From positions 786,745 to 850,744 of the forward strand of contig NW_025855829.1 of assembly GCF_002878395.1 (NCBI RefSeq): a stretch of DNA of 64,000 nucleotides. Direction: 5' to 3'. Below are positions 45,501-56,344 of the stretch, one piece after another; position 1 is the first letter of the stretch; each line of letters opens with the position of its first letter. The translations under genes and the position numbers were made by a program. This stretch comes from Capsicum annuum. Its lineage: Eukaryota > Streptophyta > Magnoliopsida > Solanales > Solanaceae. The notes below the pieces were generated by a model that was given only the letters and a program-made list of their open reading frames with translations, had not been told where the DNA came from and did not search any database.

Positions 45501-46394
45501 ACATGTTACCAAACTGACTGCAAATTATTATTTGATTTACATGTATCTACCCTTTTTATAGGTTGTGCATCCATGGACCGTACCCACTAAGAAAGAGTTG
45601 GGAATGACTTTTTTTATTACTGTAGGTATTATTGATACAATAGCGTACCCAATAGTGAAGTTAATAAAGAAGGAATTGGCTGAAGCAACAACCATAAGAA
45701 GAGAAGTTGAGCAAGGTCAGCCTCCTATTGAGGCTCTTCATGACCAACCTGCTGCAACAGATCTGGTGCTGCCTCTAGAGGTGTTGCTAGTGGAGTTGTT
45801 GATGTTGGGGATATCTATACTGATGCTGATATTGCTGTCTGTCATGATGATGAGCATGTTGATTCTAAAAAAAATAAATATGTTTGAAATCACCCCTTAC
45901 AATGGTCCCTCTCACCCCTCTTTGTGCTTATATTCTCATTGCAAATGCAAAGATTGCATAAACAGACAGGATAAACTCTTAAAAAAATAAATATACTCAC
46001 TGATGTTGTCGAGGTGTTGAAATCCAATAGGGGTGTCATACTATCCAAGAAGGTGAGAGAGCCATACACTCCTACAATGGAGGTTAGAAAGAAGGAAAAA
46101 GTAATTAGACATATACTCTCAAATATAAAATAAAAAAAATTGCAAATCCTTCTCCAAAAGTTAATGAAGTTTAGGAACCATTGAAGAAGGTTAACATATA
46201 CGCGAAACTTGACACTAAATATAAGGTTGTTTTGAGAAAGTACATAAATTCCAAGCAACGCGCAAGAACCTTCACTATGAATGCCTTTCCCCCCAAGACT
46301 TGAAGAATATGATAGATATGAAAGTGTGGTACATGTGCATGGTAAGTTTAGTTTTCTTAAACAAACCTTCTAATCTACTTGATGAAAAAGAATA

Positions 46395-46560
46395 TACGCA
46401 ATAGATGTGTCATCTGTTGCAACGGCTGGGTATTCTGGTGCAAATAGTGGTTTATCTATTGCAATAGATTAACCATCTGTTGCATAAGTTTCATTAGATG
46501 GGTAATCTACTAACAAATTCAGAGAACCCTATGCAACAGATGAACCATCTGTTGCATGTT
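46395..46560. repeat. Palindromic repeat cluster in a ULP-A intron
   Basis: Between the linker exon ending near 46340 and the protease exon at 46621. Includes 'gcaacagatgaaccatctgttgc'. Confidence 0.85.
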
Positions 46561-47499
46561 TCCACTTCGTTTTTCTTTTTAAAATTACTAACCTATTTAA
46601 AAAATTATCTTTTTATATCACAGTATATTGATGAAATTCTTTGTCTCATGAGTGGCAGACAATTAGCGTACTCAGATGCTTATGATACTGGCGATAAGAT
46701 AATGGACCTTACCTTCTATAATAATTTCAAGAATAGGTACGATGAACTCATCCATCTAGAGTCAACTCCTGGTGGCCTAAGATTTTATTCATTATTTCTA
46801 GGTTAGAACTGGATGAAGATAAAATTGAATATGTTAGAGGGAAGAGGCCATATCCACACGGCAAGGACTGGATCAAGGCAAAGAAAATTCTTTCAGTCAT
46901 GAAAGTGGATGTAAAACATTTTCTAACTCATGAGATACTACTCGAGGATGGAATGATGAAGTTTTATGACTGCAACTTACCTGTCTTCGATGAGGCTGAT
47001 TTTTTTTACCAAGATTCAGCCACTATTGGACTTTTTCCCCATCTTGTTGAGGTAAAGTAAATTGATGAAGCATTTTCTAGCTAAAGTGTTGAATAAAAAT
47101 GGGATTTTGAAGGTCAAAACAAGGAAAAGGACCTTCCAAAAAATCAGATCGGTGTCACGTGCAGGTTGTAGGAACTTGCACACATCGAATGTTTGTTAAA
47201 CGTTAGAGAAATGTCCAACCCAATGACCTTTTTGTGCAAAAACATTGTGGTAAGGATGCAAGAGGTTTGGGCTTATGGGGTGATAACTAAAAGGTTGGAG
47301 CTTATGTATGTAAAAGAAGAAGATGTAGAAACACAAACACCATGACAATTTTTATTTCAAGTAACTTTACATGTATTGACAATTTTTTATGTTTGATGAA
47401 AATTGAATTTGTTTATTAAATTTGGGAACTTATGAATTAGTACAAAAAATAATTACTAAGTTTAAATATTGAAACAAGTGCATTATATAGATATATAGA

Positions 47500-47840
47500 C
47501 ATCTGCATACGATAACAAATGACTAACCTATTACAACAGATAGTCTATTTGTTGTAGCAGATAGTTTATCTATTGCAATAGGTTGGTACTCTGTTGCATT
47601 ATGCAGATGTTTATATCTAAGTCTATCTGTTGCAACAGATAGTCTATATATTGCAACATATAGTCTATCGATTGCAATAGATAGGTCATCTATTGGAACA
47701 AATCAAAATAGTAGAAAGAACTGTTTGATAATTTCCAATAGATGACCTACATGTTGCAACATATGTCTAAGTCTGTTTGATAATTTCCAACAGATATATC
47801 ATCTATTTCAACAGATCCATTATCTGTTGTAATATATGAA
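47500..47840. repeat. Palindromic repeat cluster between convergent ULP-A and ULP-B
   Basis: Fills the spacer between the two 3' ends (47345 and 48063). Confidence 0.87.
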
Positions 47841-49180
47841 TCTAGTATTCCATTTCAATTAATAAGTTCAAATCTAAAGATAAAATAAATTCATAGACAA
47901 AATAAAATAAATCAAAGCCTTCAAAAATTACATAAAATAAATCAACAAATAAATAAAATATAAAAAAATATTATGGTTACAGATGATCTACTCAACAAAT
48001 AAATCAACAATTTAACTTTTGAAGCCAACAATTTCTAAGAAGAGGTTATTACTTTGACAGACTCAAGCTATAAAGATATACTCAATATAGGAAAGTTGTT
48101 CTTCATTCGGAGCTATGGAATTCAGCTTTGGTCGTCGTGGGTCTTTAATGTCGTTTGCTTACGGTTTCTTAGCTTTTGCTTCTCCATATTTCTATAAAAG
48201 AATAGCATATCTTTTATGGAGTAATCCGACATCAAGTCCATCTTTTGGTACTTGTAATCTATCTCTCAAATACTCGATGTAAGCGATAACAAAAAGATCA
48301 TAATCCCTACATTTATAAAAATTAGACTATCCATATCTTGTAATTAAAGAAAAAGTTGTGAAATTTATGAAATAAAACTAAATCATAATACTAATAGGCT
48401 ACCACTGGGTTGTTGAGAAATTCCTTCAACATATTCTACATCAAATGAATTATCCATTTTATCTCAGTATGCTTCAATTGTCGACCAATCAATACAAACC
48501 TTTTAGTCCAAAAAGCCACCTATATCAAGGTAAATAGGCAATATTTTGGCCATCTTTTGTATCTTAGACGATGGACCAGAATGTCTTCTTTTCGACATTG
48601 AGTCGTAAACTAGGATGCGTCTCTTTTTTAGAACAACAAAACCAACACCCAATGGAATTCATCACTACAATTAATTAAGTTGTACACTTCATCAACCAAA
48701 TACTAAGGTAAGCTAGATGGAATGCTAAAACCTTTGATGATGTTGATTAAGCATTCCTCATTTCAAAAAACCTCCGGCTGTTGTTGACAATACCTATCAT
48801 AGACATTATTGCTATAAATTTTGTTCAAATAATTATTTGTCATGTATCTGTATTGTTATTGTGTTTGTAACTTAGCCTTCTTTCGAATATAGTAAAAAAT
48901 AACATCGATGTGTTGCACATATTATCAAATATTTCATATTAGTAATAATAAAATTAATAAACAAATACAATAAAATATCATATTAATAGTAAGATAATAT
49001 ATGACATTTAAACCTCATTATTTCAGAAAGTTAGGGGCTATGACATCAAATAGAACTAATTCTTCGTTCTGAGGTGTGCAACAACAAAGTCAAACTTATC
49101 AAAATCAAGACCCAATTAGTTCACTTTGTAGTGTTCTTCATTTTGTTTTCTCCATGATTTATATGTGTTAATATCATATT

Positions 49181-52141
49181 ATTTACAGATAAGTGATAGG
49201 CTGATGACGATTAAGTTGGTCATTGAGGGGTTTATGCTGCATGTGTGTAGTGTTTACGCACCGTAGGTGGGCTTGGTTGAGGAGGTAAAAGCGAGCTTTT
49301 GGGAGGCTTTGGATGAGGTGGTGAGAAGCGTGTCTGGCTCGGAGAAGATTTTCATAGAAGGGGACTTCAATGGGCACATTAGGGTTTTTTTGGGTGGTTA
49401 TGATGATGTGCATAAATGGTTTGGTTTTGGTGACAGAAATGGTGAGGAGGTTACTCTGTTGGATTTTGTGAGGGCCTTTGGACTGGTGGTTGTCGATTCA
49501 AACTTTTTGAAGAAGGAGTATTTCATAACTTTTTGTTGCTTAGAAAGGGGGATAGGGTTGTGGAAGAATTGTAAAGTCATTTTGAGTGTGCATCTTTCGA
49601 CTCAGCATAGGCTTCTGGTGATGGACTTGATTATCAAAAATAATAAGAAGAGTAGGGTCGGAGAGGGTCGACCCAGAATTAAGTGGGGTGGCTTGACACC
49701 TGTTAGTGCACTGGAGATAGGGAAGAAGGTGGTAGGAATGGAGGTGTGGGTGTGTAAGGGGGACATGGATGTTATGTGGGATAAGACAGCTAGCTACATT
49801 AGGGAGGCAGCTAGAGAGGTGTTGGGTGTTTTGAGGGGTCGGGCAGGATGACATAAGGGGGACTAGTGGTAGAATGAGGAAGTTAAGAAGAAAGTAGAGA
49901 TCAAGAAGGGGGCGTATGTTCAGTTGATTGAGAGTAAGGATGAAGAAGAGAAGTGGGTAAATAGGGAGGTCTACAAAGTAGCAAGGCTAAGTTAGCAGTT
50001 ACAGAGGCTAAGTTAGCAGTTACAGCGGCTAAGACAGCAGTGTTTGAGGGTTTGTATACGGGGTTAGAGGAGAAAGGCGAGGGAAAAAGGTTGTATAGGC
50101 TTGCTAAGGCTAGGGAGAGGAAGGTTCGTGACCTCGATCAAGTGAAGTGCATTAAGGTGGAGAACGGTAGAGTGTTGATAAAAGATGTTCACATTAAGAA
50201 GAGATGGCAGGAGTATTTTCATAAGCTTTTAAATAAGGAAGGAGACAGAGGCATTGTGTTAGGGAAGTTAGAGCGCTCGGAAGAGAGCCGCGATTTTAGT
50301 TACTATAGATATTTTAAGGTTGAGGAGGTCAGAGAGGCTATTCATAGAATGCGGAGGGGTAGGGAAACGGGGCTCAATGAGATCCCAGTGGATTTTTGGA
50401 AGTATATTAGTGGGGCAAGCTTAAGGTGGCTGACTGATTAGTTCAACGCCATTTTCACGACTATGAGAATGTCTGAGGCTTAGACATGGAGTACAATGAT
50501 TCCTTTGTATAAAAACAAGGGTGACATTTTAAGTTGCAATAACTATAGGGTAATTAAGTTGTTGAGTCACACTATGAAGATTTGGAAGAGGGTGGTTGAG
50601 CAGAGATTGAGGAGGATCGTGTCTATTTTAGAGAATCAGTTTGATTTTATGCCTGGTCGCTCGACGACAGAGGCAATTCACCTGGTGAGAAGATTGGTGG
50701 AGCAGTATAGGGAAAGAAAGAGGGATTTGCACATGGTGTTCATCGATCTGGAGAAGGCGTATGATTCAGTCCCTAGGGAGGTTCTTTGGAGATGCTTGGA
50801 GATGAGAGGAGTACAGGTGGCATACATCAGAGTTATTAAGGAAATATACGATAGAGGGAAGACTTGGGTAAGGACAACAGGAGGAGACTCGAGGCATTTT
50901 TCGATAGAGATAGGTTTGCACCAGGGATCGACTCTCAGCCCTTTTCTTTCTGCGTTGGTGATGGATATGTTGACACCGAGTATTCAAGGTGAGGTACCGT
51001 GGTGTATGGTATTTGTAGATGATGTAGTGCTGATTGATGAGATGCGAAGGGGTGTGAATGAGAAATTAGAGGTTTAGAGGCAAACCCTAGAATCTAAGGG
51101 GTTTAGGTTGGGTAGGTCCAAGACAGAGTATTTGGAATGCAAGTTCGATGACTCGAGTCAGGATGACCGTGTGGTGGTGAGGTTGTACTCTCAAGATGTT
51201 TTTAAGAAGGATAGTCTTAAGTATCTTGGGTCTATCCTTCAGGGGGATAGCGAGATTGAGAAGGATGTCTCTAAGTATATTAGAGCAGGTTTGATGAAGT
51301 GGAGGCTCGGGTCGGGAGTGTTATATGATAGGAAGGTTCCCCTTAAGCTTAAAGTCAAATTCTACAGAGTGGTAGTCCATTCGGCTATGTTGTATGAAGC
51401 TGAATGTTGGCCAGTCAAGAACTCCCATATCCAAAGATTGAAGGTGGCAGAAATGAGGATGTTGCATTGGATGTGTGGTCTCACTATAGAGGATAGAGTT
51501 TGGAATGAGATTATCTGAAAGAAGGTAGGTATGGCTTCGGTGGAGGACAAGATGAGAGAAAGCAGGTTAAAATAGTTTGGGCATGTGATGAGGAGGAGCA
51601 CGGATGCCCATGTTCGGAGGTGTGAGAGACTAGCTTTGGATGGCTTCAGGAGAGGCAGAGGTATGCCAAAGAAACACTAGAGGGAGGTGATTAGGCATGA
51701 CATGGAGAAACTACAGCTTACTAAGGACATGACCCTAGATAGGAAGGTGTGAAGGTCAAGGATTAGGGTTGAAGGCTAGTGTGAGTATGTGGGTTGTGGC
51801 TAGGTGTTAGGAGAGTGTGGGGGTGTAGTCCTCTTAGGTCTGTGAGTGTATTGTTTACTACTAGGAGAGTATCTATTTTCTTATTTCTTATTTTGTATTG
51901 CTTGTACTTTATTTATTTTGTATTTTTTTGATATTTACTGTTATTATTTTATCGCTTATTTCTGTTGTGTTATACATCCTGTTTCGAGTTTCATTATGAC
52001 CTTGCTATACTATTATCTCTCTTGAGCCGGGGGTCTATTGGAAACAACCTCTCTACTTCTTCGGAGGTAGCGGTATGGAATGCGTATATTTAACTCTTCC
52101 CAAACCTCACTGTGTGGGAATATACTAGGTTGTTGTTGTTG
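49181..52141 (+). mobile_element. RTE-type LINE, 5' truncated, inserted in ULP-B
   Basis: A 12-bp direct repeat TAATATCATATT flanks it exactly (49169-49180 and 52142-52153). The 3' end is a short (TTG)n tail (52130-52141) behind a GGAGGTAGCGGTATGG / CTGTGTGGGAATATACT segment, the 3' end style of RTE LINEs and derived SINEs in Solanaceae. The left border lies within the endonuclease domain, so the 5' part is missing. It is on the opposite strand to ULP-B, and ULP-B coding similarity resumes on both sides. Confidence 0.92.
49195..51771 (+). pseudogene. RTE LINE endonuclease-reverse transcriptase remnant
   Basis: One broken polyprotein. The endonuclease part (49195-49850) has SVYAP, F-I-E-G-D-F-N-G-H and LSTQHRLLVMDL. 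Reverse transcriptase (50340-51077) has MIPLYKNKGDILSCNNYR, NQFDFMPGRSTTEAIHLV, FIDLEKAYDSVPREVLW, G-L-H-Q-G-S-T-L-S-P-F and the catalytic F-V-D-D (51012-51023). The C-terminal part (51108-51771) has [20 protein letters not shown] and a second broken [14 protein letters not shown] segment. Stops at 49263, 49849, 50439, 51075, 51517 and later break it. Confidence 0.9.
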
Positions 52142-52479
52142 TAATATCATATTTTTACAAGAAGAATTGCATAAATCAATATCTTTAAAAATTATTTATG
52201 TACCTACTGGAATGAAGCTTTAATAGCCCATTGGAAATCCATTCTGAATAGTTGTTGATCGACTTTGTTAGTTTTCTTGAAGCCTCGTCCGAGATGTTGA
52301 ACACTTCAAACGGGTAATTCTTTCGTTCTTTCAGACTGACAAGCTTTACTTTTTCATCTTTGGAATTAGTTGATGGATTATTAACTGTGATATTATGATG
52401 TTCAGCAGTAGCTTCTACAGTGACGTCCACCTGAAAAGCCAGAATTGTCAATGCTAATCATAGAGAAACAAAAAAGATA

Positions 52480-53095
52480 AAAAGATATCTCATCTGTTGG
52501 AGAAAATCAAATAGGCCTTCCTCCTATTTTAATTTATCCTAATAGATTACCTATATGTTGTAATAGATGGGTCATTTGTTGGGATAAATTAAAATAGGAG
52601 AAAAACCTATATGATAATTTCCAATAGATGGCCCATCTGTTGCAACATATAACTCATTTGTTTGGACAAACTAAAATAGTCAGAAATTTTGATTTAGTTT
52701 ATCTCAATAGATGACTCATCTATTGCAGAAGATAAGTCATCTGTTGGTACAAATCGAAGAAGTAGGAAGACTTGTATGATAATTTCCAACAGATGACTCA
52801 TCTGTCAAAATGAATGACTCATATGTTGGAACAAATGACTCATTTGTTGGAACAACCTAAAACAGTAAGGAAGTTTTTATGTAGGATCATCTGTTGGGAA
52901 AAATTAAAATAGTTGGTACCCTGTTTGATTTCCTCCAATAGACGATACATATGTTGCAACATTTAATGCATCAGATACAATAGGTTAGTCATCTATTGCA
53001 ATAGATGTCTATGTTTGTTTGATAATTTTTAGCAGATGTGTCATCTATTGAAATAGATATGTAGTCTGTTTATTTGTTGGAATAGATGATAAATA
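52480..53095. repeat. Palindromic repeat cluster in a ULP-B intron
   Basis: The longest cluster in the right half, about 600 bp. It separates the exon at 53100-53700 from the exon at 52185-52451. Confidence 0.88.
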
Positions 53096-54976
53096 TTCAC
53101 CTTCTTCATCTCATGTTGCTCTCTTGTGTCCCTTGTACATTGATCAAAAGTACAAGACAAAGACAGAGGAGTTGTAATTTTGCTTTTTTTGATGCTTGAT
53201 AATGCCTAGGAGATTGTTTTCCTTCTCTTCTTAACCTCCTTAAACTCTAATGGAGTGTATGGATATGAAATCCTCTTTGATGGAATGACACACCTCTTAT
53301 ATGTCAATTCCTTTATAGAAGCAGTTAATGCATTAATATCATTAATCACTCCATCATGTTTCGCCTTGCAGTTTTAATATTTGCATGTAGAACATTCGCT
53401 AAGAGGGGCAAAATCTGTAAAACTAGTATGATCATAATCATAATGGTTTATTGTTTCAAAAACTACAAAAAGGAGCATCGTTAGCCCTAATAGCAGCAGC
53501 ACTACCACCACCAACAGCTCCATTACTACTAATACTATCAACAACAACAAGTCCACCCTCTAAAATTATTTTTCTTGTGATGAATGTTGCTCCAAACAAT
53601 TCCCTTTTTATTCTATCAATGACCTTAGAGTCCGATAAAGTTTGCACAGATCGTAAACTAAAAAAAAAATGACATCTTATACTCTCTATTGGTCAAAATA
53701 AGCCACGGATGCACAATCTAAAATAAATTAGTACATATACTAGAATGATGATTAAATTATTTAAAAAATCATTAATTAAAACAAAAACTTTATTAGTATT
53801 AAACTTATTTCTCCTTCGAGAGGTTGAAGAGATCAAGAAATTTTACTTTTTTATCAGTTTTGGCCAACAACCATCTCAGGATTCTTGGACATAAAAATAT
53901 TTCTGGTAGTTCACTTGTTGTCTCAAATAAGGAAAGACTTCAAATGCCCAAGCCTATAAAATAACACCAATAAATCAAAAGCATTATTCATAAAAAAATA
54001 AATGAATCATAATAAAAAAATTTACCATGAAAGCCCATGGAAAGCCATATAAATTGACTATCTTTGGCGTTAACGGAGGCAATAAATATTTGACAGTCAT
54101 TTTGAAGCTTTCATAACCCCAAGGATAGCTGTTATATGCCTCAAGATCCTCAGAGAGCTTTATTAAACCAAGTGGTATGTTATTGTTAACATCTGTCACC
54201 CAAAGAATGTTATGTACAAACCAAACCAAGCACAATGATTGTTTATGAATCTTTGAAAATCTTTTACCTTTCAACGCTTCTATCAAATTTTTATTTTTGA
54301 ATCTTTGACCAACAAGAGACACCAAGACATTACCATCACTTAACTTGCCTTGGCCTCTTTTGGGTGTGTGGGGTATATTTTTGGGTTAGAATAGGTGTAA
54401 GCTGAGAAGGAGAAGAAGGATAATATTTTAGTCCAACAACTATGGCAAACTCATTCCAACCAAAACAAACAGGCATGCCACAGTAATTTATCAACACATC
54501 ATCCATATTTTATTTATTTTCATACATAAAAATATACTTAAGAAGATCATATACCATGTACATTTGGAAACGGGCATTGTTGTCCTCCGGCAAATCAAAA
54601 TATTGCCCAAAGTAGCTGCCCCTGAAATAAGCATCCAATTTTCAGTCTCGAAGTATTTTTCTGAAGGTGTCAAAAGATTTTCCCATTCCTGACTTAACCA
54701 TCAAATCACCTTTTAAATCTGTGGCACCATCGCACTGTATTCTCATAGAATAACTATCAATGCTGAAGGTTTTGACCAACTCTTCAGTAGAAGGGCTATT
54801 TACATTTGGATCATCTCTTTTGAAACATTCCTCATCCCTATGTTCATTATCTTTTGCTTCTGATTGAGATATCATTTGTAAAGCAAGCTAATAGAGTGGT
54901 GGATGTATCCTAGCTACTTCATTTGTTCCTTTACTTAGACTTGATTCTCTTTCTTTTCTTTTGAGAGCCATATTAT

Positions 54977-55937
54977 CTAAAAATAATAGAAAAATAAAAA
55001 AGATTATAATTGATTAATGCATCATTAAAAAAAGGATAACAATAAATCTAACATGTACAACACATTAAAGTAACAGTTCCAACAGATCACACATCTGTTG
55101 CAATAAGTGGATTATCTTTTGCAACATATAACTAACCTGTTGCAACGGATGAGTAATTTGTTAGAAACAATAAAAACAATTTCAATACTATTGTGATTTC
55201 TTCCAATAGATCACTTATCTGTTGAAATAGATGAATGGTTTGTGCAACAGATCATTCATCTGTTGCAATATATGAGTGATCTATTGGAACTATTATCAAC
55301 TGCTAATATTGTTTAGATTTGTTCCAACAGAAGGGTCATCTATAGAAACAGATGAATGATCTGTTAGAAGTAATAAAAGTCTTGGACATGTCATCCTATT
55401 TAAATAGTTGATAGGATTTCATCCGACAGATGGTTCATCAGTTGCATCAGATAGTAAATCTGTTGCATCATATGATAAATCTGCTGTAAAAAAAATAGTA
55501 GCAAGATTTTGTTTAGTAGAACAATAATAATATCACCATTTAAAATCAAATACACTATTTTTTACCAAGAACAATAACAAATCAACCTAGCAACACCAAC
55601 ACAACACACACACAACACACACATCAAGAACATCAACAGTGACCAAAACTACCAACATTGTTATTTTATTTGTAAAAATACAAACAACAAAAGTAAAACT
55701 TTAAAAAACTCAACATACACCAATAAATTGAATCAACAGTTTGACAACAAGAACTACAATAACAACAAAAAATTATATTTCACTCCAGAAAGAGAAGAGA
55801 AGAAATACCATAAATTAGGATTTTTCTTTAGTCCCCATTTCAAATTTAAGCAACAAATATTGAAATTGTTAACCAATGCTAGAAAAGTTGGCTCAAGTTT
55901 CTCTTTTTCTTCATAACTAAAAAACCCTAAATTTTAC
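54977..55937 (-). other. Inferred ULP-B leader intron
   Basis: Minus-strand CAG/GTAAAA donor (GT at 55937-55936) and TTTTTAG acceptor (AG at 54978-54977) just before ATAATATG. It covers the T/G-rich stretch and the palindromic cluster 55075-55500. Most of it is part of the terminal inverted repeat. Confidence 0.55.
55075..55500. repeat. Palindromic repeat cluster in the right TIR
   Basis: Counterpart of 7150-7530, for example 'cagatcattcatctgttgc' (55249-55267). Confidence 0.87.
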
Positions 55938-56335
55938 CTGTGAAAGAAAAAAAGGAACGATGAAGAACTCGAAGCTATTGTCGCTGGAGAGAAATGTTGT
56001 CACGTCGATTGATGGTTAAAAGTTGAAAAGGAACTCAAAGCCCAACTATTTTTCACCGTAGGTTGAAGTCACCAAGGATTGAAGGGAGAAATTTGCAGAA
56101 CTATTAGTTGGGAGGAGTTTAAGAGAAACTGTCTCTCGAGAGAGAGATGAAAGAGAGAAGAGAGATGGTTGATTTGGAGAAGAAAAGAGTGTGGGTTGAT
56201 TTGTATTCTTGAAAATATTAATCAAGTCCACAATTAACTTAATCAAGTTTCCTAATTATGCTTGACCTTTTAAGTTGGTCAATGTCACCGATACCACATT
56301 CAAGCCTTAAAAGACTCTTTTTCTTCAATTTTCTC
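55150..56335 (-). repeat. Right terminal inverted repeat of the MULE (A-type end)
   Basis: Reverse complement starts GAGAAAATTGAAGAAAAAG and matches 6359-7585. It contains the putative ULP-B promoter and CT-rich leader (about 55938-56220), so the transposon end doubles as the gene's promoter region. Confidence 0.88.
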
Positions 56336-56344
56336 AGGATTCTT
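56336..56344. repeat. MULE target-site duplication, copy 3
   Basis: AGGATTCTT directly after the right terminus. Confidence 0.88.

Larger units (their letters stand above)
43846..47345 (+). pseudogene. ULP-A: DUF1985 + Ulp1-like (C48) protease pseudogene
   Basis: Such genes, carried by plant MULEs, encode a DUF1985 domain and a SUMO-protease-like catalytic domain. The start MSPKRKE is followed by an acidic Glu/Lys/Asp stretch (44020-44130). DUF1985 pieces are KSYFGHFLKLPEDNNDRF (44325), WINYCGMPVCFGMKEFSIV (44472) and FNNYPWGYDIYKLTIKYLL (44883). An intron (about 44994-45085) precedes AWEFEVIPPIRKQ. VHPWTVPTKKELGMTFFIT is at 45563, and a later exon begins at about 46621 (YIDEILCLMSGRQLAY). 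The protease domain shows His (46917-46919), Asp (46968-46970, YDCNLP) and Cys (47160-47162), with a stop two codons later. Other stops (44257, 44651, 44711) and frameshifts show it is dead. Confidence 0.86.
48063..54971 (-). pseudogene. ULP-B: DUF1985 + Ulp1-like (C48) protease pseudogene
   Basis: Start codon at 54971-54969 (MALKRKERE), after an acceptor-like AG (54978-54977). Then come [21 protein letters not shown] (about 54760), DUF1985 pieces with W-I-N-Y-C-G-M-P-V-C-F-G (about 54480), EDLEAYNSYPWGYESFKMTV (54150-54090) and YGFPWAFM (54045-54022). A middle exon (about 53710-53380) has VIDRIKRELFGATFITRKII. A further exon (52451-52185) has YPFEVFNISDEASRKLTKSI; the RTE LINE inserted next to it. 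The protease domain keeps His (48654-48652, DEFHWV) and Asp (48604-48602, VYDSMS), but the codon aligned with the catalytic Cys reads TAT (Tyr, 48302-48300). It ends with NSIAPNEEQLSYIEY and TGA. It belongs to a different subfamily from ULP-A. Confidence 0.84.
6359..56335. mobile_element. Composite giant Mutator-like element carrying ULP-like genes
   Basis: Long terminal inverted repeats (6359-7585 against 55150-56335) and a 9-bp flanking duplication are the signature of Mutator-like elements. Inside are a MULE transposase pseudogene and several Ulp1/DUF1985 protease genes, a cargo known from Kaonashi-type MULEs of Arabidopsis and related elements in other plants. The span is about 50 kb; subtracting the LTR element and the two LINEs leaves roughly 34-35 kb, very large for a MULE. 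Internal termini at about 11460, 11466, 19116, 19126 and 28982 show that it is an assembly of related copies. No gene inside is intact, so it cannot move on its own now. Confidence 0.85.

Noticed and set aside
53374..53672. Opposed frames at 53374-53556 (-) and 53451-53672 (+)
   Set aside because: They are shadows of the ULP-B exon read from 53647 on the minus strand; the Leu/Val-rich and Pro-rich products come from its Gly/Ala/Ser-rich linker.
7150..55500. CRISPR-like appearance of the CATCTGTTG/CAACAGATG clusters
   Set aside because: The units are degenerate, with no constant repeat plus unique spacer of fixed length, and this is plant nuclear DNA with no cas genes.
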